A stretch of 64,000 nucleotides of DNA, taken from contig OY856186.1 of NCBI GenBank assembly GCA_963693315.1, forward strand, positions 282,870,412 through 282,934,411, given 5' to 3'. A program made the position numbers and the translations under genes. The notes under the pieces were generated by a model. The model worked only from the letters and a program-made list of their open reading frames with translations. It ran no database searches and was not told where the DNA came from. Source of the stretch: Diogma glabrata. Its lineage: Eukaryota > Arthropoda > Insecta > Diptera > Cylindrotomidae. The first letter of the stretch is position 1. Every line of letters starts with the position of its first letter. Below are positions 22,311 through 33,544 of the stretch, piece after piece.

Positions 22311-23599
22311 TGTTACGATTGCAGAAAAATCTAGACGATTACAGAAAGATCTAAACGATTACGGTCACTTCCAGGAAAATAAAATCAACAAAACACAACA
22401 GAAAGTGAATGAAATAGTGTTGTTGTTGTTGTATATGTTCTTAGAATTAAGGTCTATTTGTTTTATGATTTTATAAATCAAATCAACGTAACGTAAAATA
22501 ATCGAATATTCTAATATTTTCTCAAGGTTTCTAAAAAGTTACCTAGAAATTTCTAGAGATTAAGCAGAAGGTATATAAGGAAATTGTTTCTTGTAGTTTT
22601 TAATTAGTTTATTTTAAACCTGCGATTGTGAAGTTAAAAATTATAAAAGTGATCTTTAAATTAGTTTTTGTGTAAAGTTTTTGTAAATAAAGTTATAAGT
22701 GTTATTGAATAGAAATAATTTGTGTATTATTTTGAACGTTGAGTTACTGGAAATTTCTACAATAAACCGTTGGAGTTTCGAAGCTGTTGGAAGAATATTC
22801 TAGTTAAGAATATTGTTTGCTGCATTGTTTTCCTGTTGTTGTGAAACAATTAAGGTGTTGAATACTTAATAAAACCTGGTGTGTTTGCTTACTAATCAGT
22901 AGGGCAACCAAAAATATGCACAATAAAAGGCATTTTAAGCGCTTAAAATATGCTCTAAAAAAACTATTTTATGCATTTAAAATATGCTCTAAAAACCGAA
23001 AAAAAACATGGAAATATATGTTTTTAGAGTTTTGTATTTTAATTCGGTTCCTAAGAGGTCATTGTGCTTTGATCATAGATACGGGACTAGCTTACATGAG
23101 CTAGTGAGGTATAGATCTGAGCTTTTGTCCGCTATCATATACTGTAGACCCGAGATATTACGAGTGTCAGTAATGGTAGTACTGGATATTGACTACTATT
23201 AAATATTAATTACATCAGTTAATCAAAACTAATTTACTTAAATCTAAACCGCCCAAATCCCGTAAAGTTCTTTCCCTCTCAAAAATTGACACCAATGGTC
23301 TTTACAATTTTGTGAAGTTTTCCATTTTATTCGTTATTGTTCTTATAACAATGATGTAAATGCTCAAAACTTTACAGAAACCATTCAATTCGGAATTAAT
23401 AAATTTTCTTTTCAATAATGAAACCCCAACAAAAATATTTGCATTATATTGACGGTGATATAATCGTCACTGGCTCTGCAAAGAAAGATAATTTGTTCGC
23501 GAAACGCCGTGATTCGTACTAAAACTCCTAAAGTAGTAGTCTAAATTTTGTCTTTAGGAGTTAATATGAAAGAACTTCTTTTAAACCGAAAACGATTAA

Positions 23600-25250
23600 A
23601 AAACCTTTTGGGCGGTTTAAAATCAACAAAGTTTCCATACCATAATACCCACATATTATTCTAAAAACATTTTCAAAAGAATTTACACGACTTAAACCAA
23701 AATCTTCCACAAATCTTATAAATATGATATTTTTCTTCCATGCTATTGGTCAAGTGGAAGTTGGTCAATGTCCAACTTGTACTCAAAAAAGGAATGGAAT
23801 GTGATATTTCAAATTATACACCAATAGCCCAAGGTACAATTTTGTCTCTCACTCTATTTTTAATTTATATCAACGATCTGTTGATAATCAGCAGTAACAG
23901 CAGTACACTGCACTGCATAAGTCATTTTTCCTCCTATTTTCAAAGGGCAAATGCATGAACAAATAAAATATGGTCTTCAGTGAAACGCTATTGCAAATGA
24001 AATGAGAACTTAAAAAATGTCGTTGATTATATTGACCATTTGGTCAATTTTAATTCCACCAAAACACAGTTACTGATTGTTTGCAGAACGAAGGCTGAGT
24101 TCAAAAACGATGTTTCATTTAGTATGTGTGGCGGATAAATAGTCGAATGCGTAAGCATTTGTTTATTGGAAGTCACAATTTCCAATAACTTACTCTCTAA
24201 CGATCTTAAAATGCCGATGAAAAAGAGCACGTCTAAAAAAATTGACCTCCTCAAAAGATGTAAAAAATAAGAGCCCGCCTGGCTCCTTATGAGTCCGTTG
24301 AAAAACATGCTATACGAATTGTAGATGACGGAAAGTTATGATCAAATCTTGATTTCCTACAACATCTTCACACTATTGCTCATCTCGTTGTTTTTGTAAA
24401 TATCGTCACAAACCGTGCTGCGATAAAATCAGATGCATCATGCTTAAAACATTTTCTTTCCGTCGTTTTACTCATCAGTTGAGTTGTGCCAAATGTGCAA
24501 ACTGACTAGATTACTCATTGTTATAGGGCAAAAATGCAGAGGCCCCGAATGCTTCTTTGCCCAAACTCCATGCACATGGACTGTTCCAAATTTTTCGTAA
24601 TACCCGTATTCATATTATTTACCGTAGTTTCATCCAAATATTTGCGTGGCATCAAAGAAAATTAAAAAAATTTGATAGCTCAAAAAACATATGTTCAATG
24701 ATAGGAGTCTATATTGTCAGTTGAGAATTCAACTTAAGTAAAGAGTTGAAGATTCAACTTTTGAATGTCATCGCATTGGTGGCGAAGTGGATAGCGTGTC
24801 TTCCAAAGAATCCGAACTCTTTGACATTGTTAAGATTACGAGTTCGAATTCCAACTAAAACACGCAAAAGAGAAAAGCCGCATTTTTCTCTGAGATAAAT
24901 CTAACCATACCTTTGAATTGAAAAAAATCAAATTATTTCCTTAGCTACTTAAAAATTCTGAACAGTCAAACTGTAGAGATCACTAACTGTCATGGCGAAA
25001 AAATGCAGAGAGATCTCTTTGTCCGTACAGCGTACAAATGCATGGAATGCTTTGCACGAAACAATAGTCTCGAAGGAGCGCAATCCACAAAAGTTTAAAA
25101 AAGCGATCGTCAACACCACAGATCGCATGTGGTTGTGGGACCTAGATCATAATAGGTATGAACCTATGTGTTGTTGTGACACATATTGTAATTCCTATAA
25201 CACAACACTTTTTATTAAAAAAAATGATATTTCAGAACTCAATAGGTAGA
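23600..25250 (+). pseudogene. CR1/Jockey-like LINE copy 1 (decayed) in the hAT-type element
   Basis: Pieces of an RT ORF run in order with shifts: IAQGTILSLTLFLIYINDLL (motif B region, about 23820-23890), VNFNSTKTQLLIVCR (about 24040), the IVDD/region near 24310, and RDLFVRTAY / NAWNALHETI (about 25000-25070). The 3' end TGTTGTGACACATATT is shared with copy 2. Between about 24525 and 24970 foreign sequence including the tRNA-like SINE interrupts it. Older and more decayed than the copy at 26219. Confidence 0.65.
24715..24965 (+). mobile_element. tRNA-like SINE
   Basis: A Pol III type-2 promoter is recognisable: A box TGGCGAAGTGG at 24780-24790 and B box AGTTCGAATTCC at about 24841-24852, about 50 bp apart. 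The head resembles a tRNA with a long variable region but lacks a convincing acceptor stem, so I do not call it a functional tRNA gene. It interrupts a LINE that could supply its retrotransposition machinery. The exact ends are uncertain. Confidence 0.55.
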
Positions 25251-26218
25251 TTTTTATATAAAATCTACCAAAAAATTAGAACTTTAAAACTTAGAGAATT
25301 AAATCTAAAATTGAAATCTTTAAAATATTAAACTATTCTTGACACTTAAACGATTCAACCAAAATTTCGTTTTCCATTTGCAGCTTATAGCACCTCAAAA
25401 CACAGAGCAACAAATTTCAGAGAGGTGGTTTTCGTTTAAAATTCAATTTACTTTTAGTGTTAATTTTATAAAAATGATTGGTGAATTACGTTCTGAGTTA
25501 AGTCTGGTACAGAATAAAAATAACGCATTTTCAGAAATATACGCAGCCAAGGATTATTCAAATTACATAAAAGAATTGGAATCTTCCTTAAAAAAACTCA
25601 ACCCTCTACATGACATTCCACTCGACCAGGTCTCACTCCTTGCCCCTCAAAACACAAAGTTCTAGTCCCAATTTCTAGGAAGTTGCTATGTTTTTTTAAA
25701 GATGAGATTGCTAGTTGCTATATTGATTAAATTTCCACAAATTTTGCAGTATACCAAATTCATTTATCGGCCATTTTCTTTGTTAAGGGGTTGGGACGCA
25801 CACAGCCAAATATAAACATTTTCGGTAATATGTAAACAGCCCGAAAATTAAGAAAATAATACAATCGTCTTAACAAAACTCAACCTCTCATATGACACCT
25901 ATCTGAATGCCATAACAAGCGGTAAGATTTTCTTATACGATTACTAAGCTACTTAAAAAGGGACAAAACAAAACTAGGATTAGCAGCTTTTTATGGCCGT
26001 TGCAAGACCTTAGGTTGATAGGACCTATAGATGCTCAGAAAACCGATTGTAAAGGTCGTGCGAACACCAAAGTCTCAGCACTAGTTAGTGTTCCATTTTC
26101 AGAAGACAGGACCTTAAATATTACTGCCGTGATGGTAAAATACGCAAAATTTAATATTGTGTGCATAATGACAGTTTTCCCCATCAATCTAGAAAAAAAC
26201 TCATAATTTTGCAAAAAT

Positions 26219-27055
26219 ATGCAAAAATATGCACTTTTGGTGAAATATGCACTTCACGCTGCCATAAACGTGAACAAAGACCTGAATAAAGTCGCCGACT
26301 GGGGTGACCAAAACCTTGTCAATTTCAACTCCACCAAAACACAGCTGTTGATTGTTTCCAGATTAAAGACCGAGTTCCCCAAAGATATTTTATTTAGTAT
26401 GTGTGATGAACCAATAGGTGAATGTAAAAACATTCGTTTATTGGGTGTCACAGTTTCAAATGACCTACTCTGGAACGATCATGTAATGGCGATGGCAAAA
26501 AGCGCGTCTAAAAAACTCGGCCTCCTAAATAGATGCAAAAAATTTTTCACTCCATACCAATTGCTCCATGTTTATAAGTCCTATATTCGTCCCTGTATGG
26601 AGTACTGCTGTCAAGTTTGGGGTGCTGCCTCTGTTTCCATCTTGGCCCTCTTGGACTCTGTTCAAAAGCGAGCTATACGAATTGTAGGTGATCGAACTTT
26701 GACATCACAACTTGATTCCCTACAACATCGTCGCACTGTTGCTGACCTCGTTGTTTTTTACAAATATCGTCATCAGCAGTGCTCAGATGAAATCAGCGGC
26801 ATCATGCCTCAAACTTATTCTTACCCCCGTTCCACTCGGCAATCGGCTGCCGCAACCAGTGAAACGGTAAAGATCCCGCGCTGTCATACTGGCAGATCGC
26901 AGAGAGACTTCTTTGTCCGAACTGCGTACAAATGGAATAGTTTGCCGGAACACTTAGTCTCAGGTGGCTTCAACCCACAGATGTTTAAAAAAAGCGTTAA
27001 TCTACACCTCAGAACGCCAGTTGTTGTGGGACCCAGGTCTAGACCTAGGTCTTAA
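26219..27055 (+). CDS. CR1/Jockey-like LINE copy 2: 5'-truncated RT C-terminal ORF
   Basis: An open 278-residue frame whose first residues come from host AATATGC repeats; LINE sequence starts at about 26253. It reads NFNSTKTQLLIVSR (after the lost motif C), RLLGVTVSNDLLWNDHV, YKSYIRPCMEYCCQVWG, LLDSVQKRAIRIVGD, SLQHRRTVADLVVFYK, RTAYKWNSLPEHL and FKKSVNLHLRT. This is the thumb and C-terminal part of a CR1/Jockey-type RT; the polymerase catalytic motifs are absent, so the copy is not functional. The 3' UTR ends in poly(A) at about 27117-27131. The host motif AAATATGCA on both sides is a likely target duplication. Confidence 0.8.
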   Translation: MQKYALLVKYALHAAINVNKDLNKVADWGDQNLVNFNSTKTQLLIVSRLKTEFPKDILFSMCDEPIGECKNIRLLGVTVSNDLLWNDHVMAMAKSASKKLGLLNRCKKFFTPYQLLHVYKSYIRPCMEYCCQVWGAASVSILALLDSVQKRAIRIVGDRTLTSQLDSLQHRRTVADLVVFYKYRHQQCSDEISGIMPQTYSYPRSTRQSAAATSETVKIPRCHTGRSQRDFFVRTAYKWNSLPEHLVSGGFNPQMFKKSVNLHLRTPVVVGPRSRPRS

Positions 27056-27495
27056 AAGGTATTTATGTGTTGTTGTGACACATATTCTAAACCCTATTAC
27101 ACAACACATTTTATTAAAAAAAAAAAAAAAAATATGCATTTTAGAGTAAAATATGCAAAAATATGCTCTAACAAGTAGGGCTTAAAAGTCGTAGTTTTAC
27201 CTGAAACAGATTTCAAGCTTAATAATTTTTTAATTAAGTGCTGTGAAAAAAACATGCTAGTGCATATTTTTGGTTGCCCTACTAATCAGTGATCGAACTC
27301 AGAAGAGATTGGAATTGCGTTTATCGAATTGTGAGCTAGACCAATACGAAGGAAGTTTGGAAAAACGTAACAATATTATTCTGAGCGTTTATACCACAGA
27401 TAGAATAATACTATTTTGGGGTATAAACGCCCAATGTATCGATAGTTTAGTAGCAAAAAACTATTATTCTATTAAACTATCGGTGGTATAAACTT

Positions 27496-28748
27496 GGTAA
27501 CAATCTCCATACCATATTTTTTACAGTAAATATTAATGTTTGAAAATAGTAGTTTGCATAACGATGCCAAAATGGACTTAATTTCACGCGAATATGAAAT
27601 TTTCTACGGTATTTAATAAACAATTTCAGCCAAATCAAAAATGTGTCGGTAAAAGAATGACCCATTTACATGGAACTTATACTACCTCTTGGTCTTATTT
27701 TTTAGAACATATTATTGAAAGTGGTATAAGTCCATTTGGAGTCAAAAAAACAATTATTTTCTTTTTAATTTTAAATAACTATTATTGCATAATAAAATTA
27801 AATAGGTTTAAAGTGTGAAAAATATCACAAAATTTTAGTAACATTTGCCTATGTTTTTATATTAATGCAAACGCAAATCCTTAAATATCTCAATATATGA
27901 AAAAATGGACGTATACCACTTTAAAAAAACGGTTCTTGTTTAAATGCAACGCAAAATATAAATATTGTTTCGAAATATGAAACGGAGTACTTCCTTCTCG
28001 CAACTAAAAGTTGTAATAGAATCGTAAAATTTTAGTTCACTGTTAGAAAAAATTATATAATAATATAAAAATTGGATATTTTTTGTGAATGTGTTATGAA
28101 ATAGTTATTAGTGCAACTAGTCTAGTTCTAGTTCAACATAGATTGGAAATTTTTTTTAACGAGTTGCACACAATATTTTTCACATCCTTCATTTGAATGG
28201 ATAAAACCAGTGTCTTAACTGTTTAAAAGTGAAATTTGATTGACTATCAATGTTACTAAAAACTTCAAATCAAGTATTTAGTCCTTCATTGAAAATTCCA
28301 AAAGATTAACATAATTTAACATTTTTGACTCGTGCGTCAAAAATTCAGGCAGAAATAGTAATTATTATGTAAGAAATGAGATCCGTATCTAATCTGTAGT
28401 TCTGTAACTAGACTCGTGTTTGGAAAACGCGTTCGCACTAGTTATACAATATACTATTGACAATTTTGTACAAAACATATTGCAAGGAGATTCATCATGT
28501 AAAGAGACTATTAGAGAAGAATATCCTGCTACAGTAGCCGATAAGATTTGTGTAAGCCATAAAATAACCAAAAATCAAACACTACTCGCTTCAACTTTCT
28601 TTTCACAATTTAGCGGAACATATAGATTACTATTTAGTAATCTGTATCGTATCGTCATATAATATCCTCTATTGTGAATAATTCGGTTGTCCTTGTAACT
28701 AAAGACTAAAAAGACGAATACTTTAGTTTTACTAATATTTCAACACAC
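27496..28748. other. AT-rich intron sequence, no gene
   Basis: No recognised domain. The plus-strand open frame at 28420-28662 has no family resemblance and no supporting signals. Confidence 0.5.
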
Positions 28749-28904
28749 CTCAAATACACCTAAGCATCTTCCTAATTTCCCCATAACACCAGCTTCTTCC
28801 AACACCTCTCGCATTGCTGTTACACTTGGCTCTTCTTCTGGTTCTACACCGCCACCGGGCACAATCCATAGTTCAGGTCGCCGTGATGATGTTACTAACA
28901 AAAC
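28749..28904 (-). CDS. Aps: Aps / NUDT3-type phosphohydrolase, Nudix-box exon
   Basis: A 156-bp, 52-residue phase-0 exon on the minus strand between a TTTTAG acceptor and a GTGTGT donor. It reads VLLVTSSRRPELWIVPGGGV, EPEEEPSVTAMREVLEEAGV, MGKLGRCLGVFE. The Nudix signature G-x5-E-x7-RE-U-x-EE-x-G-U is complete (GGVEPEE ... REVLEEAGV), giving the metal-binding glutamates. The residues around it match the NUDT3/DIPP family closely. It was too short to appear as an ORF and was found by reading the complement. The expected N-terminal exon (about 25-35 residues) was not seen upstream to 64000. Confidence 0.93.
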
Positions 28905-29439
28905 CTAAAAATATAAAAGCAAATTAAAGTTATAAAATATACAAAGAAACAAGAACAACTGACTGAAACAATAACTGAACAACTGGATGGGTTTTTAACA
29001 AAACGCAATGTTTTGATTTTGTTTGTCAACGAAATTGTTACCTAGAGTAACGATATTTATTTTATAAGTTAATCGATATATCTATTTTTAAAGCGAACTC
29101 TAGCATATAGATAAAAGATTTGTCATTTTATACCTTGCATTATTTGAGCTATTTATTTCTTCTATTTGTTTGTTTTGTTAAAAATCGACAGTAGAATTTA
29201 TAAAACTGAACCAAAAATAAATAATATCCTTGTCCTTGTACACAAGGGCATATTTAATAGCGCTGGCTAAGCTTGGTGAGGTGTAATTTTTATTCATTGT
29301 CTGAACAAATTTAGAATTGGTCGCACTTCAAAGTCCAAATGTTTAATTCCTCATTAAATCCTTGAATACAAAACTACAAAATAATCTAGTCTGAAATTTC
29401 GTGACAAAACCGAATTAGATCTTGATGAACATTTAGTAT
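28905..29439. other. AT-rich, no gene
   Basis: Presumed Aps intron upstream of the Nudix exon on the minus strand. Nothing recognised. Confidence 0.4.
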
Positions 29440-30510
29440 ATGATCCACGTTCACTTGAAAATAGAAGACCTGGATTCATTTCAAAATGGACAAAATGGCG
29501 GGGGTCTCCCGAACACCTTTAAGTTTGAATCTTCAATCACTTCTAATCTAATCCTCAATAACTTCAATCGTATTGAAATTTAGTATATAAGCTTTTAGTA
29601 CTGTTTCCAATATTTCAGCGTACCAACATCCGATTTATCACTTCCGGTTAAAAAGTTTTTTTTTCGGTGTTCATCCCTACTATAGCCTTCAGGTACAAAT
29701 CGATTTCGATGAAACGTTGATTAAAGGTTTCAATCAATATGAGAAAGATTTCATTAGCTTTTGGGGTACATTGGACAAAGCATACAACATTCGTTCGTGA
29801 ATTTATTTTGATGACACTTTAAAAAAAGATGCAAGTATATAAGACACTGAACTGATTAGTTTTTGAGCTATATTGAACAATGGAGTAGGGGTCCCTCGAG
29901 TATCTGTTTTTTTAAAGGTCAATAACATCTGTACGTGATAATAGATTTGGATGAAACTGGGTACATAAGTATTTAGTACGGGTCACATCAGTTGTGCATC
30001 CAAACTTCCAATTTTTCACTTCCGGTAAACATTTGTTTTTGCAATTTTTTGCATTTTTTGCAGTGTCTTTATTCACACTACAACCTACAATAATGAAGTG
30101 ATTATGACGAAACTTATGAAAAAGGTTTCAATTAGTGTGAGAAGATAATAATCAAACTTTTGGGACACATTGATCAAAGTAGTTGGGGGACCACCACACA
30201 ACTGCTGACTTTTCACTTTGATTTTAAAGTTTGTTGGGAGCCTACTGACATCGTTCATTAATCAATGTTGATGAAACTTTGCTAAAAGATGGAGATTTAA
30301 ATGACAAGGAACTGATTAGTTTTTGGACGGTATTGGGATAAGTAGTGGGGGACCTTCCGAGCACCTGTTTATTTGAAACTTCAGTAACCTCAGTTCCTGA
30401 TAATTGATTTTGATTTTACTTAGTATATATGCTAAGAGTATGATTTTTAACAGTTCTGCATTTCAACTTCCGGTTTGTCACTTCCGGTAAAATTTCTTTT
30501 TGCTTTTTCT
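29440..30510. repeat. Degenerate tandem repeat with a CACTTCCGGT motif
   Basis: Three diverged units of roughly 370-460 bp. Each has actgattagtttttg or a related start, a gggggacc/ggtctccc block, TAGTATATA/GTAT, and ends with TCACTTCCGGTAAA or similar (about 29643, 30015, 30479). Non-coding. An old satellite-like or transposon-internal array. Confidence 0.6.
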
Positions 30511-30523
30511 ATTCGTACAACAG

Positions 30524-30750
30524 AATTTATGTGTTGGGATACTACAGCTTTTTTTAATATTTTTATGATTAGAACTACGCGAAATATATAACATCGATTA
30601 GCCATTAATTGAAGTATTTTTTTTTACCTCACTCGACATCCAGAACATTTTGTTTCCAGACCTGTGATGAAGTTAGCCTGTGCATCAATTTCGCAATATT
30701 TTTTAAATAAAATGTGCTGTGTCGTAGTAATTACAACACATAAATTTTTT
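30524..30750. mobile_element. Short foldback element (MITE-like)
   Basis: AATTTATGTGTTG near 30524 and CAACACATAAATT near 30738-30750 are inverted, with further pairing of ATACTACAGC and GCTGTGTCGTAGT. The interior is AT-rich and non-coding. Confidence 0.5.
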
Positions 30751-30759
30751 TTTAAAACT

Positions 30760-32270
30760 AACAACATGCGTTATGAGGTGTTAATGGACGGAAACCTTTT
30801 TTTTTTGTTTATGTTTTTGTGTTAAAGAATGAATAATTTATTTATTTATTTATATAATTTAACAATAAATTCTATCACTTATAAAATATGACATAGGCTA
30901 CGGTGACCAGATTTTGCTTGTGTCTATACAGTACAGAAATAAATCTCCCTTCTCCCATATAACAAAAAAATTTATGAAGCATTTAATTTTAAGTCAGTAT
31001 ATACATATTAGTCGGTCGTTAAAATTAAATTTTTCCGAGACGCCCCCTAAAAAAATTCTTTCACCGAAAGAAAAAATCTTGCTTGATTCAAACATGTTGC
31101 ATTGTTAATCGAAAATTAAGTGAAAATTGGGGAACTAAATACGTTAGTGATTGTATCAACCAACGCTCCGTATTTAAACTAACAATTTAACCGTTGTTGA
31201 TATATTTTTTTATAAGTATCACAAACAGATTTGATTTAACCATGTTTGTTGTTGAGTTAATTATGATTTAATTTTCAATTAACTACAAACGTGGTAAATT
31301 AAAAATTAGACTAAAAATAGTGATATTGAATACGTTTGTGATAGAATCAAGCAATACGCCGTATTAAATCTTTTGGTTTGGTACATCTTTGTTATGTTTT
31401 TGCTGCTATCGATGTTTGTATGGGTTCGTTTTTTTCGTAAATATAATATTTGAAAGTTTTTATATTAGAAGTATGTATTTCGCATCAATCCCGACAAACA
31501 TTTTTATGCATAAAGCTAGCGTTCGTATATTTACGTTCTAAATAGGAAATGTATGAGTGTGATTTTGTTTGTAAAGGATGCGTCCATTTTTTCGCCATTT
31601 TTTTAATGATACGATTTAAAAGACCAAACATCAGAAATCAAAAAATTTAAATATTTGAATTATGTGTAGAAAATTATACTAATTTTCTATAATTTTCTCA
31701 TTATTATGAAAAATTAAATTAAAATATCGATAAATGGACATGAAACAAGACAAATAAAAAATATTAAAAAAATATAATAATTTTTTTAAATCACCAAAAT
31801 TAATTATAGAAAGGGCCTGTTTCATTAACGATATTTTTGTTATAACATTGACTGAAAAATTTCTTTCGCACATAATTTTATATGCAAATAATATGAAAAT
31901 TATTTAAATCAATTAAACACATCTAAATTATTTCCTAAAGTAAAATGTTAAATAAAACCAGCCATGTTAAAATATATAAAAACTTTTTATTTTTCTATTC
32001 TTTTGTTTATTACTTTTCTTTATTTAGTTTATTAGTTTCTTTTTTCCTATTTTTTTACTTTAACGAACACAATAATTTTCAAACAAAAACATGAACAAAC
32101 GAACTGAAAAGTATGAACAAGAAAAATTGATCACGCCGTGGTTGATTTAAATAATGAAAATTGTTACGTTTTTTAAAATAAATTGACAATGCTACATTGG
32201 TTAAAATAACCACGTTCGTATTAGACGCAAAATCAAACAAGCTTTGTAGTTGATTCTACCAACGTTTTTT
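30760..32270. other. AT-rich, no gene
   Basis: No recognised coding sequence. Loosely repeated motifs such as accaacgctccgtatt / caagcaatacgccgtatt (31160, 31355) hint at decayed repeats. Confidence 0.4.
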
Positions 32271-32277
32271 TTCGGTG

Positions 32278-32905
32278 TTGAGGTCATAAAACCACGGGGA
32301 CATTTTTTTTAATCAAAAGAAAATCGTCGAAGTTGATTTTTTGAAAAATTCATAGATTTTTCAAATATCTCATAAAATATGCAGGTTTGAAAAAAAGTCA
32401 GATGAGCATTTTTGTAGAAAATTTAGTTCTCTACAAAAAAGGTCCTGGTTCTTTTATCCCTAAAACGTATAGTTCTCATGATATTTTGGAAATGAACTTG
32501 TAAGTTTTCGTAATTTATAAACATAAATAATAAGGGTGACGAAAAAGTTCTAATTTTCTTCTTATGCTATAGAATAAAATGTATAAAAAATAATCGTGAC
32601 AAAAAATTCAAAATTAGTACTTTTTCGTCGAAAATTTTCATCATTTGTTTTTAAGTGTTTCGAAGAATTTCAAGTTTTATTTCAAAATATCATCAGAAAA
32701 ATATGTTTTAGGAAAAAAATGACTGGGACCTTTTTTGTAGAGAATTAAATTTCCTTCAAAAATACGTATGTGATTTTTTTTTTAAATCTGCTTATTTTAT
32801 GAGATATTGACGATTTTATCAAAAAATCAACTTCGGTGATTTTGCGGCACGTGTTCTTTTGATTAAAAAAAAATTAACCTCATGGTTTTTGACCAAAGAA
32901 GTTTT
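32278..32905. mobile_element. Foldback element, about 630 bp
   Basis: Most of the element is an imperfect inverted repeat about a centre near 32590. Left-arm landmarks GGTCATAAAACCAC, TAATCAAAAGAA, GAAGTTGATTTTTTGA, TATCTCATAAAAT and CTCTACAAAAAAGGTCC each have reverse complements in mirror order on the right. No ORF. Confidence 0.7.
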
Positions 32906-33544
32906 TTAGGTTTTTTTAGGAAAATTTAGTTTTTGACGACCAGTCTAATACATGGATAAATGGACGGCGTGGATAGAGGAAGGAGTCTTTGTAAAAGGTA
33001 ATAAGTCTTTTTTTGATTTTGTTTATTGAATTTCTTCAAATTTAATCAAATCACTTCGGTTTTGAAAAAACCTAAGTATTGCATTCATGAGCCAAAAGTG
33101 AAATTCTTACCTCCACTTTTTTTGGCATTTCTCGACGTTTTAGGACCTACTGATTCTAAAAAAGTAAAAAAAAATGTATGTCCGTCTGCCGGCCCGCCGT
33201 CCGGCCGTCACAACCGACGAAATCTAGAAAACCGCTGGACGGATTTCAAAAATTTATTTTTCTAAAAATAGGTTTACTCAATGGGAGAGCTGAAAAGACG
33301 ATGTGTTCGATACCTATTTCGGAAGTGTGTCAAAAAAATCGTCAAGTGTGTCAAAACAAGGAACTTTGCATATTTTGTGCTTAAAAACGTTCATTTTAAG
33401 TTATTACGAATAGAAACATTGAATTTATAGAAATCTTGATGGTCGGGTTTGGTATGTGAGACCAAACACTAGATTATTGCATTATAAGTTTGTCAAAAAA
33501 ATGTTGTCAAGTGTGTCAAAAGAAAGATTTTTATTTATTTTTTT

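Larger units (their letters stand above)
22900..27281. mobile_element. hAT-type non-autonomous element, 4.38 kb
   Basis: The ends are TAGGGCAACCAAAAATATGC and its exact reverse complement; the perfect inverted match is 22 bp. It is flanked by CTAATCAG duplicated at 22892-22899 and 27282-27289. The 8-bp length and the T at position 2 and A at position 7 fit the hAT target consensus nTnnnnAn. Subterminal AATATGC motifs recur on both sides (22914-22990, 26215-26250, 27130-27170). No transposase was recognised. The interior is largely LINE and SINE insertions. Because ACT/AGT flank the junction, the duplication can also be read as 10 bp (ACTAATCAGT). Confidence 0.85.
22311..27372 (+). repeat. Gypsy 3' LTR, split by a 4.4 kb hAT-type insertion
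   Basis: The LTR runs 22311-22899, is interrupted, then resumes 27282/27290-27372, ending CGTAACA followed by ATAT. The TATA box (about 22572) and AATAAA (about 22685) are in the left piece. The missing U5 portion after the insert matches the 5' LTR (GATCGAACTCAGAAGAGATT). Confidence 0.9.
16190..27495. mobile_element. Palindromic MITE split by a Gypsy insertion
   Basis: The left end at 16190 (AAGTTTACACCATGG, then TAATAGAATAATAG) is matched by the reverse complement of the right end at 27495 (AAGTTTATACCACCG, then TAATAGAATAATAG). Further internal copies of ggtgtaaac/gtttatacc occur near both ends. Removing the Gypsy element (16565-27372 plus one 4-bp duplication) leaves a MITE of about 490 bp. 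This is the outermost layer of the nest. Confidence 0.7.
6420..28748 (-). other. Aps: Aps intron, 22.3 kb, packed with transposons
   Basis: The donor (GTGTGT on the minus strand, next to 28749) and the acceptor (TTTTAG, next to 6419) bound a phase-0 intron of 22,329 bp. It holds hAT, RTE, CR1/Jockey, MITE and Gypsy elements in both orientations. That both exons keep intact frames and conserved residues suggests the gene is still functional despite the load. Transcription through the intron is inferred, not seen. Confidence 0.8.

Noticed and set aside
24780..24852. tRNA gene
   Set aside because: A and B boxes fit but there is no convincing acceptor stem or anticodon arm; better read as the head of a SINE.
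22891..27290. Mutator-like element with a 10-bp target duplication
   Set aside because: ACTAATCAGT can be read as 10 bp, but TAGGG ends with an 8-bp duplication fitting nTnnnnAn favour hAT; Mutator remains a weaker alternative.
28420..28662. 80-residue plus-strand ORF near the Aps exon
   Set aside because: No family resemblance, no splice or start context; length within chance for this composition.
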